A stretch of 14,535 bases of DNA. It comes from JBFXDI01 sp050181295. GTDB lineage: Bacteria > Pseudomonadota > Alphaproteobacteria > Rhizobiales > Aestuariivirgaceae. A model generated the notes under the pieces. It was given only the letters and a program-made list of their open reading frames with translations. It was not told the DNA's origin and ran no database searches. The stretch's first letter is position 1. Every line of letters starts with the position of its first letter. Position numbers and translations under genes: made by a program. The stretch lies in assembly GCA_050181295.1 (NCBI GenBank), contig JBFXDI010000104.1:1-14535 (forward strand), given 5' to 3'. Shown piece by piece: positions 1 to 7,071 of the stretch.

Positions 1-342
1 CGGATCCTCGAACACGAAGGCGCGCAGACCATAATCCTTGTCCTGCAGGCTCTTGATGATGCGCAGTCCGTGCCGCTGGCAGACGGCGTGAAGCGTGTCC
101 ACATCGTCCACCAGCATGTGCGCGACGTTGAAATTGGCGGCCTTGTGGCTTGGCTGAAGCGTAAGGTGCAGTTCGGCGGCATCCCGCCGCAGGATCATGA
201 AGCCGACGGGGCGTCCGTTCTCGAAGGTCTTCTTGAACCCAAGGACTTCCGTGTAGAAGGCGTGGGCCTTGCCCATGTCCTTGACCGGCAGCATGGCGGC
301 GATCCGCCCGAAGCGGATGCCACGGCTCGTGACGTCATTCAT
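1..342 (-). CDS. VOC-family (glyoxalase/bleomycin resistance-like) protein, 3' end cut by the window edge
   Basis: Reading the minus strand from the ATG at 342 gives 114 open codons that reach the left edge without a stop. The protein begins MNDVTSRGIRFGRIAAMLPV, followed by the VOC hallmark KDMGKAHAFYTEVLGFKK (residues about 21-38). Next come the strand containing GFMILRRDAAELHLTL, then FNVAHMLVDDVDTL and the DYGLRAFVFEDP strand that normally precedes the last beta strand, so only about 10-20 residues should be missing. The order fits a single vicinal-oxygen-chelate domain of the bleomycin-resistance/glyoxalase type. The substrate and whether a metal is bound cannot be told from this. The start has a GAGG 7 nt upstream, and this GAGG lies in the loop and 3' arm of a small hairpin (GCAAC-ctc-GTTGC, 346-358). 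The gene lies downstream of the metG-tatD-MBL cluster on the same strand but 239 bases away, so it probably has its own promoter. Confidence 0.85.
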   Translation of the reverse strand, partial: MNDVTSRGIRFGRIAAMLPVKDMGKAHAFYTEVLGFKKTFENGRPVGFMILRRDAAELHLTLQPSHKAANFNVAHMLVDDVDTLHAVCQRHGLRIIKSLQDKDYGLRAFVFEDP

Positions 343-530
343 CGCGCAACCTCGTTGCAGAAGGCCAGGCGACGATACGGACGGTGCCGGACCGCTCCCG
401 TTGCTCCTTGTCGTTGATCCACGCGGGACGGTGCCCGCCGCGGCTCCTGTCTAGCATCGTCACGGGCAAACGGGAACGGAAGGGGCTGCGGCTCCAGGTC
501 GTGCGCCGCCAGCGCGAGCCCACATCCAAA

Positions 531-555
531 ATTCGCATAATCTATATTATGGAAT
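531..555. promoter_or_regulatory. AT-rich imperfect palindrome, possible operator/promoter in the gap 343-581
   Basis: The left half ATTCGCATAAT (531-541) and the right half ATTATGGAAT (546-555) are inverted copies, except that the right half lacks one base of ATTATGCGAAT; a 4-base spacer separates them. It sits in the most AT-rich stretch of the window (about 529-587) and includes TATAAT-like hexamers on both strands. It lies about 190 bases upstream of the VOC gene start and just past the stop of the MBL gene. The shape resembles operators of small dimeric repressors such as IclR or GntR families; this is inference and no such regulator is encoded nearby. The rest of the gap (343-530) shows no gene, tRNA or clear terminator; a 67-codon minus-strand frame there looks non-coding. 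Confidence 0.35.
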
Positions 556-581
556 ATTTTTATATGGGCGAGTTTGTGAGA

Positions 582-1409
582 TTATTGAGCTCCGGCAACG
601 GATTGCAGCGGATTGTCGAGATCGATTGTCATGCCGTCATAGGCCGGCGCCACGTTCTCCGGCAGCGAGCGGCGTAGCGTCTCGTAGTCCATGTCGATGT
701 GCATGTTGGTCAGGATGGCGCGCCTGGGCTTCAGCCGCTCGATCCACCCCAGCGCGTCCTCCAAACTGAAATGGCTCGGATGCGGACTGGGCCTGAGCGC
801 ATCCACGATCCAGAGGTCGAGCCCCTCCAGGAACTGCCGGCTGCGGTCGGGAATGCCGTTGAGGTCGGGCGTATAGGCCACGCCCCCGATCCGGAAGCCC
901 AAGGCCTCGATCAGCCCGTGCCGGAGATCGAACGGCGTGGCCGCGATCTCGCCGCCCGCGCCCCCGATCCCCACCGTCCTCATGGACTGCATCGGGTGCA
1001 GCAAGAGGATCGGCGGATAGTCGCTGCCCTCGGGCTGGCGGAAGCAATACCCGAAGCGGGTCATGAGCATGGCTTCGGTGCGCTGATCCGCCCAGACCTG
1101 CACCAGGCGCCGCATGTTGATCGCGATGGCGCGCAGCTCGTCGATGCCGTGCGTGTGGTCAGCATGCTCGTGGCTGAAGAGCACCCCGTCCAGCGTCCCC
1201 ACGCCGGCGTCCAGAAGCTGGTCGCGGAGATCCGGCGAGGTGTCGATCAGCACGCGCGTGGCGCCCTCGGCCGACGTGCGCTCGAGCAGCACTGAGCAGC
1301 GCCGGCGACGGTTCCGTGGGTTCTCCGGATCGCAGGCGCCCCAATGGTTGCCGATGCGAGGCACGCCGGCGGACGATCCGCAGCCGAGGATCGTGAGCGA
1401 AAAGCTCAT
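582..1409 (-). CDS. MBL-fold metallo-hydrolase, PhnP-like
   Basis: A 275-residue metallo-beta-lactamase-fold hydrolase. The zinc motif HxHxDH is H80-E-H82-A-D84-H85 within LFSHEHADHTHGID. Further ligand candidates are H164 (DLRHGL), D182 (AYTPDLN) and H237 (TNMHIDMDY), which match the spacing of PhnP-type phosphodiesterases. The N-terminus has the LGCGSSAGVPRIG turn and a C26-DPENPRNRRRR-C38 segment, also seen in PhnP relatives. PhnP proper opens 1,2-cyclic ribosyl phosphates in the C-P lyase pathway, but no phn genes are here. In alphaproteobacteria this branch usually follows tatD, so its substrate is better left open (cyclic phosphate or other phosphodiester). Its ATG overlaps the tatD stop as ATGA (1406-1409), which implies translational coupling. 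It is the last gene of the cluster and ends at TAA 582-584. Confidence 0.9.
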   Translation of the reverse strand: MSFSLTILGCGSSAGVPRIGNHWGACDPENPRNRRRRCSVLLERTSAEGATRVLIDTSPDLRDQLLDAGVGTLDGVLFSHEHADHTHGIDELRAIAINMRRLVQVWADQRTEAMLMTRFGYCFRQPEGSDYPPILLLHPMQSMRTVGIGGAGGEIAATPFDLRHGLIEALGFRIGGVAYTPDLNGIPDRSRQFLEGLDLWIVDALRPSPHPSHFSLEDALGWIERLKPRRAILTNMHIDMDYETLRRSLPENVAPAYDGMTIDLDNPLQSVAGAQ

Positions 1410-2215
1410 GCTGCGGCCCTGAAGGCCTCAGGGCGCGGCACCTTGGAGAACAGCCGGAAGAAATTGTCGGAGGTGGCGCGCGCCATGGCGTCGCGGGAGA
1501 CGCCCTTGACCTCCGCGAGACGCTCCAGCGTGTGCACGGTGAAGGCCGGCTCGTTCGCTTTCCCGCGATGAGGAACCGGCGCGAGATAAGGCGCGTCGGT
1601 CTCCACGAGAACACGGTCCTGGGGCGCAAGGCGCGCCGCCGCCCGAATGTCCTCGGCGTTGCGGAAAGTGAGGATGCCGGAGAAGGAGACATAGGCGCCA
1701 ATCGCCAGTCCGCGCACGGCCAGTACGGGTTTTGACGAGAAGCAATGGAGCAGGGGCGTGAAAGCCCCCTGCCCCATCTCCTCCTCGAGGATGCGTGCCG
1801 TGTCGTCCTCGGCCTCGCGGCTGTGGACGATGAGGGGCAGGCCGGCAGTGCGCGCGGCCGCGATCTGGGTGCGGAAGCTCTTCGCCTGCACATCGCGCGG
1901 GGCGTGGTCATAGTGGTAGTCGAGGCCGGCCTCGCCGATCGCCACGACCTTCGGATGCTCCGTCGCCTTGAGAAAATCCTCGACCGTCACATCCGGCTCC
2001 TCGGCCGCGTTGTGCGGATGGACCCCGACCGAGCAGTAGATTTCCGGATGCTTCTCGGCCATGGCGAGCACCTGCGGAAAGCTGCTCATGCGCGTCGAGA
2101 TGCTGACCATGAGGTACACGTCGGCGGCCCGGGCGGCAGCGATGACCTCCGGAAGACGCTCGGCGAGCCCCGGATAGTCGAGGTGACAATGGCTGTCGAC
2201 GATGGGTGCCGGCAT
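1406..2215 (-). CDS. tatD: TatD-family metal-dependent DNase/hydrolase
   Basis: A 269-residue TIM-barrel amidohydrolase of the TatD family, close to the usual 255-270. All metal ligands are present: H9 and H11 (VDSHCHLD), E95 (AIGEAGLDYHY), H131 (LIVHSREA), H157 (LLHCFS) and D207 (VETDAPYLAP). Members are cytosolic Mg-dependent 3'-5' exonucleases/DNases linked to DNA repair and turnover of oxidised or damaged DNA; the exact role in this organism is unknown. The start at 2215 is the only sensible ATG before the conserved barrel strand. No Shine-Dalgarno is visible (CTTCATAGCCCCC precedes it). It lies 126 bases after metG, separated by strong inverted repeats, and overlaps the next gene by 4 bases. 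Confidence 0.95.
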   Translation of the reverse strand: MPAPIVDSHCHLDYPGLAERLPEVIAAARAADVYLMVSISTRMSSFPQVLAMAEKHPEIYCSVGVHPHNAAEEPDVTVEDFLKATEHPKVVAIGEAGLDYHYDHAPRDVQAKSFRTQIAAARTAGLPLIVHSREAEDDTARILEEEMGQGAFTPLLHCFSSKPVLAVRGLAIGAYVSFSGILTFRNAEDIRAAARLAPQDRVLVETDAPYLAPVPHRGKANEPAFTVHTLERLAEVKGVSRDAMARATSDNFFRLFSKVPRPEAFRAAA

Positions 2216-2239
2216 GGGGGCTATGAAGCACAGATGGCG

Positions 2240-2338
2240 GGGAACCGGAAGGCTGGGCTTCCGGTTCCCGTTTGGAGGGGCGGCGCCCCCGCCGCCCCCA
2301 TTTGCGGCGGGAAAAGGTGTGCGAGGGTGCGCACCCTC
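2240..2338. repeat. Three consecutive inverted repeats in the metG-tatD spacer
   Basis: Three palindromes lie side by side between the metG stop (2342) and the tatD start (2215). The first is GGGAACCGGAAG (2240-2251) with CTTCCGGTTCCC (2258-2269), a perfect 12-bp stem with a 6-base loop. The second is GGGGCGGC (2277-2284) with GCCGCCCC (2291-2298), an 8-bp stem. The third is GAGGGTGCGCACCCTC (2323-2338), a perfect 16-base palindrome ending 3 bases from the metG stop codon; in the direction of transcription it is followed after 7 bases by TTTT. They could act as a partial terminator, an mRNA stabiliser or a processing site between metG and tatD. None has a long U-tract right after the stem, so full termination is not certain. 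Confidence 0.6.
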
Positions 2339-2341
2339 CGT

Positions 2342-3892
2342 TCAGTCGGCCGTCGGTGTCTCCACGTAGCGCGGGAAGACCGCCTGGGGCGCGGGCAGGG
2401 GCGTGCCGTGGGCAAGGCGCCCTGCCCCGCCGAGCTTCGTGAATTGCCGCGCGTCCTCGGGAACCCCGAGGAGGGCGAGCAGCTTCGCGGCCGAGCCGGG
2501 CATGACGGGCGCCGAGAGGATCGCCACCTGCCGCACCACCTCCGCCGTCACATAGAGGATCGTCCCCATGCGCTCGGGATCCGTCTTGCGCTTGGCCCAC
2601 GGCTCCTCGCCCGCGAAATAGCGGTTGGCGTCCGCCACCACCGCCCAGACCGCGTCGAGGTAGAGTTTCAGGCCCTGCCGGTCCATGGCCTCGCGCGCCT
2701 TGCCATAGAGCGCGTCCGCCGCCGCGAGGATAGCCTTATCCTCCGCCGTGAAGGCGCCGGGCTTCGGCACCACGCCGCCGCAGTTCTTGGCGATCATCGA
2801 GAGCGAACGCTGCGCCAGGTTGCCGAGGTCGTTGGCAAGGTCGGCGTTGATGCGGTTGACGATCGCCTCGTGGCTGTAGCTTCCGTCCTGCCCGAAGGAG
2901 GCTTCGCGCAGGAAGAAATAGCGCACCGGGTCGACGCCGTAGCCGCGCACGAGGTCGAACGGGTCGACAACGTTGCCGACCGACTTCGACATCTTCTCCC
3001 CGCGGTTGAACAGGAAGCCGTGCGCAAAAACCCGCTTCGGCAGCGCTATGCCGGCCGAGAGCAGGAAGGCCGGCCAGTAGACGGCATGGAAGCGCACGAT
3101 GTCCTTGCCGATGATGTGGACGTCCGCCGGCCAATAGCGCCAGCGCGGCGCCTTCTCGTCGGGAAATCCCGCCGCAGTGATGTAGTTGGTGAGCGCATCC
3201 ACCCACACATACATGACGTGCTGCGGCGCGCCCGGCACCTTGATGCCCCAGTCGAGCGAGCTGCGCGAGATCGAGAGATCGTCGAGCCCGCCCTTGACGA
3301 AGCTCACGACCTCGTTCCTGCGCTCGGGCGGCAGGATGAAGTCCGGATTGGCCTCATAGTGGGCGAGCAGCCGGTCCTGATAGGCCGAGAGTCGGAAGAA
3401 ATAGGTCTCCTCCTCAGTCCACTCGACGGGCGAGCCCAAGGGCTCCCGGCGCACGCCGTCCGGCCCGACGGTCGTCTCCGACTCGTCGAAATAGGCCTCC
3501 TGCCGCACCGAATACCAGCCGGCGTACTTCCCGAGATAGATGTCGCCGTTCGCCTCCATGCGCCGCCAGATTTCCTCGCTAGAGCGGTGATGACGCTCCT
3601 CTGTCGTGCGGATGAAGTCGTCGTTCGACGCATCGAGCGCTGCCACCATGTCGCGGAAGCGCTGCGAGTTGCGGTCGGCGAGCGCCTGTGGCGTCAGCCC
3701 TTCGGCCTGCGCCGTCTGCTGCATCTTGAGGCCATGCTCGTCGGTACCGGTCAGGAAGAACACGTCCTTCCCGTCCAGCCGCTCGAAGCGCGCGATGGCG
3801 TCGCTCGCCAGCGCCGTATAGGCGTGGCCGATATGGGGAACGCCGTTCGGATAGAAGATCGGCGTGGTGATATAGAATGTCTGCTGCGTCAT
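2342..3892 (-). CDS. metG: Methionyl-tRNA synthetase
   Basis: A 516-residue class I aminoacyl-tRNA synthetase that charges tRNA-Met (and initiator tRNA) with methionine in the cytosol. The N-terminal ITTPIFYPNGVPHIGHAY carries the HIGH motif at residues 20-23, LTGTDEHGLKMQQTA follows, and the KMSKS loop is K300-M-S-K-S304. The connective insert around residues 120-145 (GWYSVRQEAYFDESE) has no zinc-binding cysteines. The C-terminus ends after the anticodon-binding helical bundle without the extra tRNA-binding/dimerisation domain. This is the short MetG2-like form common in alphaproteobacteria. The start at 3892 directly precedes the first beta strand; an AGGA lies only 2 bases upstream, a rather short spacing. 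The 233-base upstream gap (3893-4125) shows no recognised gene and may contain a metG promoter, but I cannot define one. Confidence 0.97.
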   Translation of the reverse strand: MTQQTFYITTPIFYPNGVPHIGHAYTALASDAIARFERLDGKDVFFLTGTDEHGLKMQQTAQAEGLTPQALADRNSQRFRDMVAALDASNDDFIRTTEERHHRSSEEIWRRMEANGDIYLGKYAGWYSVRQEAYFDESETTVGPDGVRREPLGSPVEWTEEETYFFRLSAYQDRLLAHYEANPDFILPPERRNEVVSFVKGGLDDLSISRSSLDWGIKVPGAPQHVMYVWVDALTNYITAAGFPDEKAPRWRYWPADVHIIGKDIVRFHAVYWPAFLLSAGIALPKRVFAHGFLFNRGEKMSKSVGNVVDPFDLVRGYGVDPVRYFFLREASFGQDGSYSHEAIVNRINADLANDLGNLAQRSLSMIAKNCGGVVPKPGAFTAEDKAILAAADALYGKAREAMDRQGLKLYLDAVWAVVADANRYFAGEEPWAKRKTDPERMGTILYVTAEVVRQVAILSAPVMPGSAAKLLALLGVPEDARQFTKLGGAGRLAHGTPLPAPQAVFPRYVETPTAD

Positions 3893-4125
3893 CGTCCTGA
3901 TGCTCGGATGGAACCGCTAAATTTGGCTGAAGGAAATGTGTCGCCGGCCGCGGAGAGCGGTCAGCGGGAAGCGGCAGACGCCACCATTGGAATCCCGGCG
4001 CAGGGCGGGCAGGAGCCCGCGGCAGCCGGGTTGGTGGTCCTTTCATCAGGCGCGTGCGCGTTCATCTCATATCCGATTGGCAGCATACCGCCTCTTCATC
4101 GATCGTTGTCGCAGTGTTGCAGGCG

Positions 4126-5172
4126 TCAGGACTTCCGTGCCTGAGCCTGTTCCATCATGTCGAAGGCATCGATCAGGAGCTGGCGGCGGTCGAGATTTAG
4201 GACATTTGCCTCACGAATGGAATGGCCGATCTCCTGCGAGAGCCTGGCCCAGGCGGAAGCCTCCCCGCCGGCCCCGGCGACCGCCGCCTCGCGACCCTGG
4301 GCGGCCAGCCAGTCGAGCATCAACCCCGCGAAGACCTGATAGTCCTCGGCTGCCTCCCGCCGCTGCATGGCGCCCGCGATCTCGAATAGCGCCTTGCGGG
4401 AGGCGGAGCGCGCGCTTCCGAAGAGCGGCCGCGCCTCGAGGAAGAGGCGTGCCCCGCTTGAGCCCAGGAGATCGAGCGCGCGGCCTGGGCTGCCGCCGGA
4501 GAGCGCGGCCGCGTGGCGGATCTCCTCCGGGCCGGTTCCGGGAGCGAGCCTCTCCACCACCTCGGCGACCTCGTCCGTTGCGAGCGGCGACAGGGAAAGC
4601 GCGATGGCCCGCGAACGGATGGTGGGAAGAAGCCGGCCGGGCGAATGCGCGATCAGCAGGAAGAGCGCGCTTCGCGGCGGCTCCTCCAGGATCTTGAGCA
4701 GCGCATTGGCGGCCGTCGGATTGAGATCGTCCGCGGCATCGACGATGCAGATGCGATGGCCGCCCATGGCGGGCGTGAGGGCGAAGAACTCCGTCGCGGC
4801 GCGGGCGTCCTCGGCCGAGATCTGGGCCTTCAGACGCTTTCCTTCCCGGTCGAGGCTCCGCTCGACAACGAGAAGATCGGGATGCGAGCGGGCTGTGATG
4901 AGCTGCGCGGCCGGCGCCTGCGGATTGACGTCCAGGCTATCCTCGCCAAAGAAGCCCCCTGCCCCGCCGGAACGGCTGAGCAGGAAGCGCGCGAAACGAT
5001 AGGCGAGGGTGGCCTTTCCCACGCCGCGCGCGCCCGCGATGAGCCAGGCATGGTGCAGCTTGCCCGAGGAGAAGGCCTGGAGCAGGGCCCTTTCGGCCAC
5101 CGCATGCCCTCGGAGCGGGCGGGGATGGCGCGGATGGAGCGGCGTCTCGCGCGGGTCGGTCGTCTCTGGCAT
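4126..5172 (-). CDS. holB: DNA polymerase III subunit delta' (clamp loader)
   Basis: A 348-residue AAA+ clamp-loader subunit. Residues about 22-60 hold the P-loop region HAWLIAGARGVGKATLAYRFA, in which the usual Ser/Thr after GK53 is Ala, common in alphaproteobacterial delta'. Further motifs are HPDLLVVER, ICIVDAADDLNPTAANALLKILEEPP (Walker B region, degenerate as expected for delta') and FLLIAHSPGRLLPTIRSRA. The four cysteines of the zinc module found in many delta' and tau proteins are absent. With delta and tau/gamma it loads the beta clamp. I chose the ATG at 5172 (MPETTDPRETPLHPRHPRPLRG) because it lies 14 bases after the tmk stop and precedes the conserved start; the frame stays open far upstream only through GC bias. 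No Shine-Dalgarno is evident. The tmk-holB pairing is widespread and supports the call. Confidence 0.93.
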   Translation of the reverse strand: MPETTDPRETPLHPRHPRPLRGHAVAERALLQAFSSGKLHHAWLIAGARGVGKATLAYRFARFLLSRSGGAGGFFGEDSLDVNPQAPAAQLITARSHPDLLVVERSLDREGKRLKAQISAEDARAATEFFALTPAMGGHRICIVDAADDLNPTAANALLKILEEPPRSALFLLIAHSPGRLLPTIRSRAIALSLSPLATDEVAEVVERLAPGTGPEEIRHAAALSGGSPGRALDLLGSSGARLFLEARPLFGSARSASRKALFEIAGAMQRREAAEDYQVFAGLMLDWLAAQGREAAVAGAGGEASAWARLSQEIGHSIREANVLNLDRRQLLIDAFDMMEQAQARKS

Positions 5173-5186
5173 GGGTTGAGGCGTTA

Positions 5187-5813
5187 TCAGCGCGGGAGGC
5201 GCGCTGCAACCGTGCGCCAGACGTCCTCGGCCACCTCCTCGACAGGGCGCGCGCTGTCGATCACGACACAGCGGTCGGGATCGCCGCGCGCAATCTCCAG
5301 AAACCCCTTGCGCAGCCGGCGATGGAAAGCGAGCCCGCGGCTCTCGAAGCGGTCGGTACCGCCGTGCCTGCCGGCCCTCTCGAGTCCGAGCTTCGGGTCG
5401 ACGTCGAACACCAGCGTCAGGCCTGGCCGGGTTCTCCCCACCACGGCTTCCTCCAGCCGGTCGAGAAAACCCTGCTCGACGCCGCCGGCGTGTCCCTGGT
5501 AGGCGCGGGTCGAATCCATGAAGCGGTCCGAGATCACGATGGCGCCGCGCTTGAGCGCCGGACGGATCACGCCGGCGAGATGCGCGTCGCGCGCGGCGTA
5601 GTTGAGGAGCGCCTCGGCGGCCGCCGACCAGCGCGCGGCTTCCCCGTGGAGCAGGAGGCCGCGGACCGCCTCGCCCTGCGGCGTGCCGCCCGGCTCGCGC
5701 GTCAGCACGACCTTCCGCCCGCTGCGGGTGAGGCGTCTGGCCAGCCGCTTGGCGTGGCTCGACTTGCCGGTCCCCTCCCCGCCCTCGAATGTGATGAAGA
5801 GCCCGGCGGGCAT
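5187..5813 (-). CDS. tmk: Thymidylate kinase
   Basis: A 208-residue P-loop kinase that converts dTMP to dTDP, feeding dTTP synthesis. It has the P-loop GGEGTGKS (residues 11-18), the LTREPGGTPQGE motif (about 37-48), the DRF motif at 96-98 (VISDRFMDST), and the LID segment GTDRFESRG. Family length is about 205-215. The start at 5813 gives MPAGLFITFEG, the exact N-terminal strand of the family, and lies 6 bases past the carboxypeptidase stop; the ribosome-binding site is weak, which suggests coupled translation. Its TGA is followed directly in frame by TAA (5184-5186), a tandem stop. It sits between the carboxypeptidase and holB, as in many alphaproteobacteria. Confidence 0.96.
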   Translation of the reverse strand: MPAGLFITFEGGEGTGKSSHAKRLARRLTRSGRKVVLTREPGGTPQGEAVRGLLLHGEAARWSAAAEALLNYAARDAHLAGVIRPALKRGAIVISDRFMDSTRAYQGHAGGVEQGFLDRLEEAVVGRTRPGLTLVFDVDPKLGLERAGRHGGTDRFESRGLAFHRRLRKGFLEIARGDPDRCVVIDSARPVEEVAEDVWRTVAARLPR

Positions 5814-5819
5814 GGAGGC

Positions 5820-7025
5820 TCAGCCGCCGAACGCCATGTATGTGAGACTGTCGAACGCCTTGTGCCACATGTTGTCGGTCGCCTCGACCGCTTCGGAGGT
5901 GAAGAGCGGCGTTTCCGCGACGAGCTTGCCGTCGACCTTGATGCGGAGCTTGCCCACTTCCCGGTCGGCCGCGACAGGGGCGATGAGCGGCGTCTCATAC
6001 TGGATCTCGGCGCTGGCGAGGTCGCGCTCCTCGTCCGCGAGCATCACGCGGATATCGCTCTTCGCCGTGAGCCGGGTCCAGGACTGCGTTCCGCCCCAGA
6101 CGCGCGCCTGCCCCACGCTCTGGCCCGCCTCGTAGAGCGACACGGTGCGGAAGCGGCGGAAACCCCAGTCGAGGAGCTTGGGCGCCTCGCGGGCGCGCTC
6201 GGCGGCTGTCTTCATGCCGTTCATCACCACGATGAGGCGGCGTCCGTCGCGGATCGCCGAGCCGATGAGGCCATAGCCAGAGGCGCTCGTGAACCCGGTC
6301 TTGACCCCGTCGGCGCCAGGGAAGGAGCCGAGCAGCGGGTTGCGGTTCTTCTGCGTGATGTTGTTCCAGGTGAATTCGGGCTGGCTGTAGATCTTGTAGT
6401 ATTCCGGAAACACCTCGATCAGGTAGCGGGTGAGCATGGCGAGCTCGCGCGCGGTCACGAGATGCTCGGGGTCCGGCAGGCCCGTGGCGTTCCGGAAGGT
6501 CGATTTAGCAAGGCCAAGCTCGCGCGCCCGCTGCGTCATCAGGTCGGAGAAGGCCTGCTCGGAGCCCGCGATGCCCTCGGCAATAACGATGCAGGCATCG
6601 TTCGCCGACTGCACGATGACACCCTGCATCAGGTCGCGGAGCTTCACGCGCGAATTGACATCGGCATACATGGTCGAGCCGCCCGACGTCGCTCCGCCGC
6701 GCTTCCAGGCATCGACGGAGACCGTGAACTCGTCGTCGAGATGCAGCCGTCCGGACTTCAGCCGCTCGAACACCATGAGCGCCGTCATCACCTTGCTCAT
6801 GCTGGCGGGCTGCATGAGCTCGTCGGCGTTCTTCTCGAAATAGATCTTGCCCGAGCGCGAATCCATGAGGATCGCGTACTTCGCGGTAGTGTCGAAGGCG
6901 GGCTGCGTCTGCGCCCCGGCGTCGTTGGGCGGGAGAGAGAGAAGGAGAAGGGCAAGCAGGAGCAGCGGGGCGAGAAACGCCCCCTTCCCCCATCGATGTG
7001 TCCTGGACAACCGACCGATCCCCAT
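5820..7025 (-). CDS. D-alanyl-D-alanine carboxypeptidase (PBP5/DacA family)
   Basis: A serine-type DD-carboxypeptidase (peptidase S11) of 401 residues that trims the terminal D-Ala from peptidoglycan stem peptides in the periplasm. The active-site triad motifs are S75-M-S-K78, S140-A-N142 and K242-T-G244. An N-terminal signal sequence follows the chosen Met (R5, R8, R11, K14, then LAPLLLLALLLLSLPP, with cleavage likely near AGAQ, residue 39). A PBP5 C-terminal beta domain covers about 290-385, and the end (MWHKAFDSLTYMAFGG) could be a weak membrane-associating tail. The frame is open up to 7151, but that would run into rlpA and delay the signal peptide, so the ATG at 7025 is preferred; a GTG at 7034 is an alternative. 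No clear Shine-Dalgarno precedes either. It lies 46 bases after rlpA and 6 bases before tmk. Confidence 0.93.
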   Translation of the reverse strand: MGIGRLSRTHRWGKGAFLAPLLLLALLLLSLPPNDAGAQTQPAFDTTAKYAILMDSRSGKIYFEKNADELMQPASMSKVMTALMVFERLKSGRLHLDDEFTVSVDAWKRGGATSGGSTMYADVNSRVKLRDLMQGVIVQSANDACIVIAEGIAGSEQAFSDLMTQRARELGLAKSTFRNATGLPDPEHLVTARELAMLTRYLIEVFPEYYKIYSQPEFTWNNITQKNRNPLLGSFPGADGVKTGFTSASGYGLIGSAIRDGRRLIVVMNGMKTAAERAREAPKLLDWGFRRFRTVSLYEAGQSVGQARVWGGTQSWTRLTAKSDIRVMLADEERDLASAEIQYETPLIAPVAADREVGKLRIKVDGKLVAETPLFTSEAVEATDNMWHKAFDSLTYMAFGG

Positions 7026-7071
7026 GCCGGCCACGCTATCGGCAGGGGGTGCGCAAATCAACCGCGGAGGC

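Noticed and set aside
335..538. 67-codon minus-strand frame upstream of the VOC gene
   Set aside because: It overlaps the VOC start, has arginine/serine-rich non-protein-like composition, no convincing ribosome-binding site and no family resemblance.
3961..4065. 34-codon minus-strand frame (MNAHAPDERT...) between holB and metG, possible leader peptide
   Set aside because: It has a weak ribosome-binding site, no Met-codon run or attenuator hairpin, and composition typical of GC-rich non-coding DNA; too little support to annotate.
1745..4144. 799-codon plus-strand open frame antisense to tatD and metG
   Set aside because: It lies opposite two clear genes, is rich in R/A/G/H as expected for a mirror frame of GC-rich codons, and shows no domain.
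4126..5868. 580-codon holB frame extended through tmk
   Set aside because: The upstream 232 codons are an out-of-frame reading of tmk; the delta' family begins near 5172 just after the tmk stop, so this is not a fusion.
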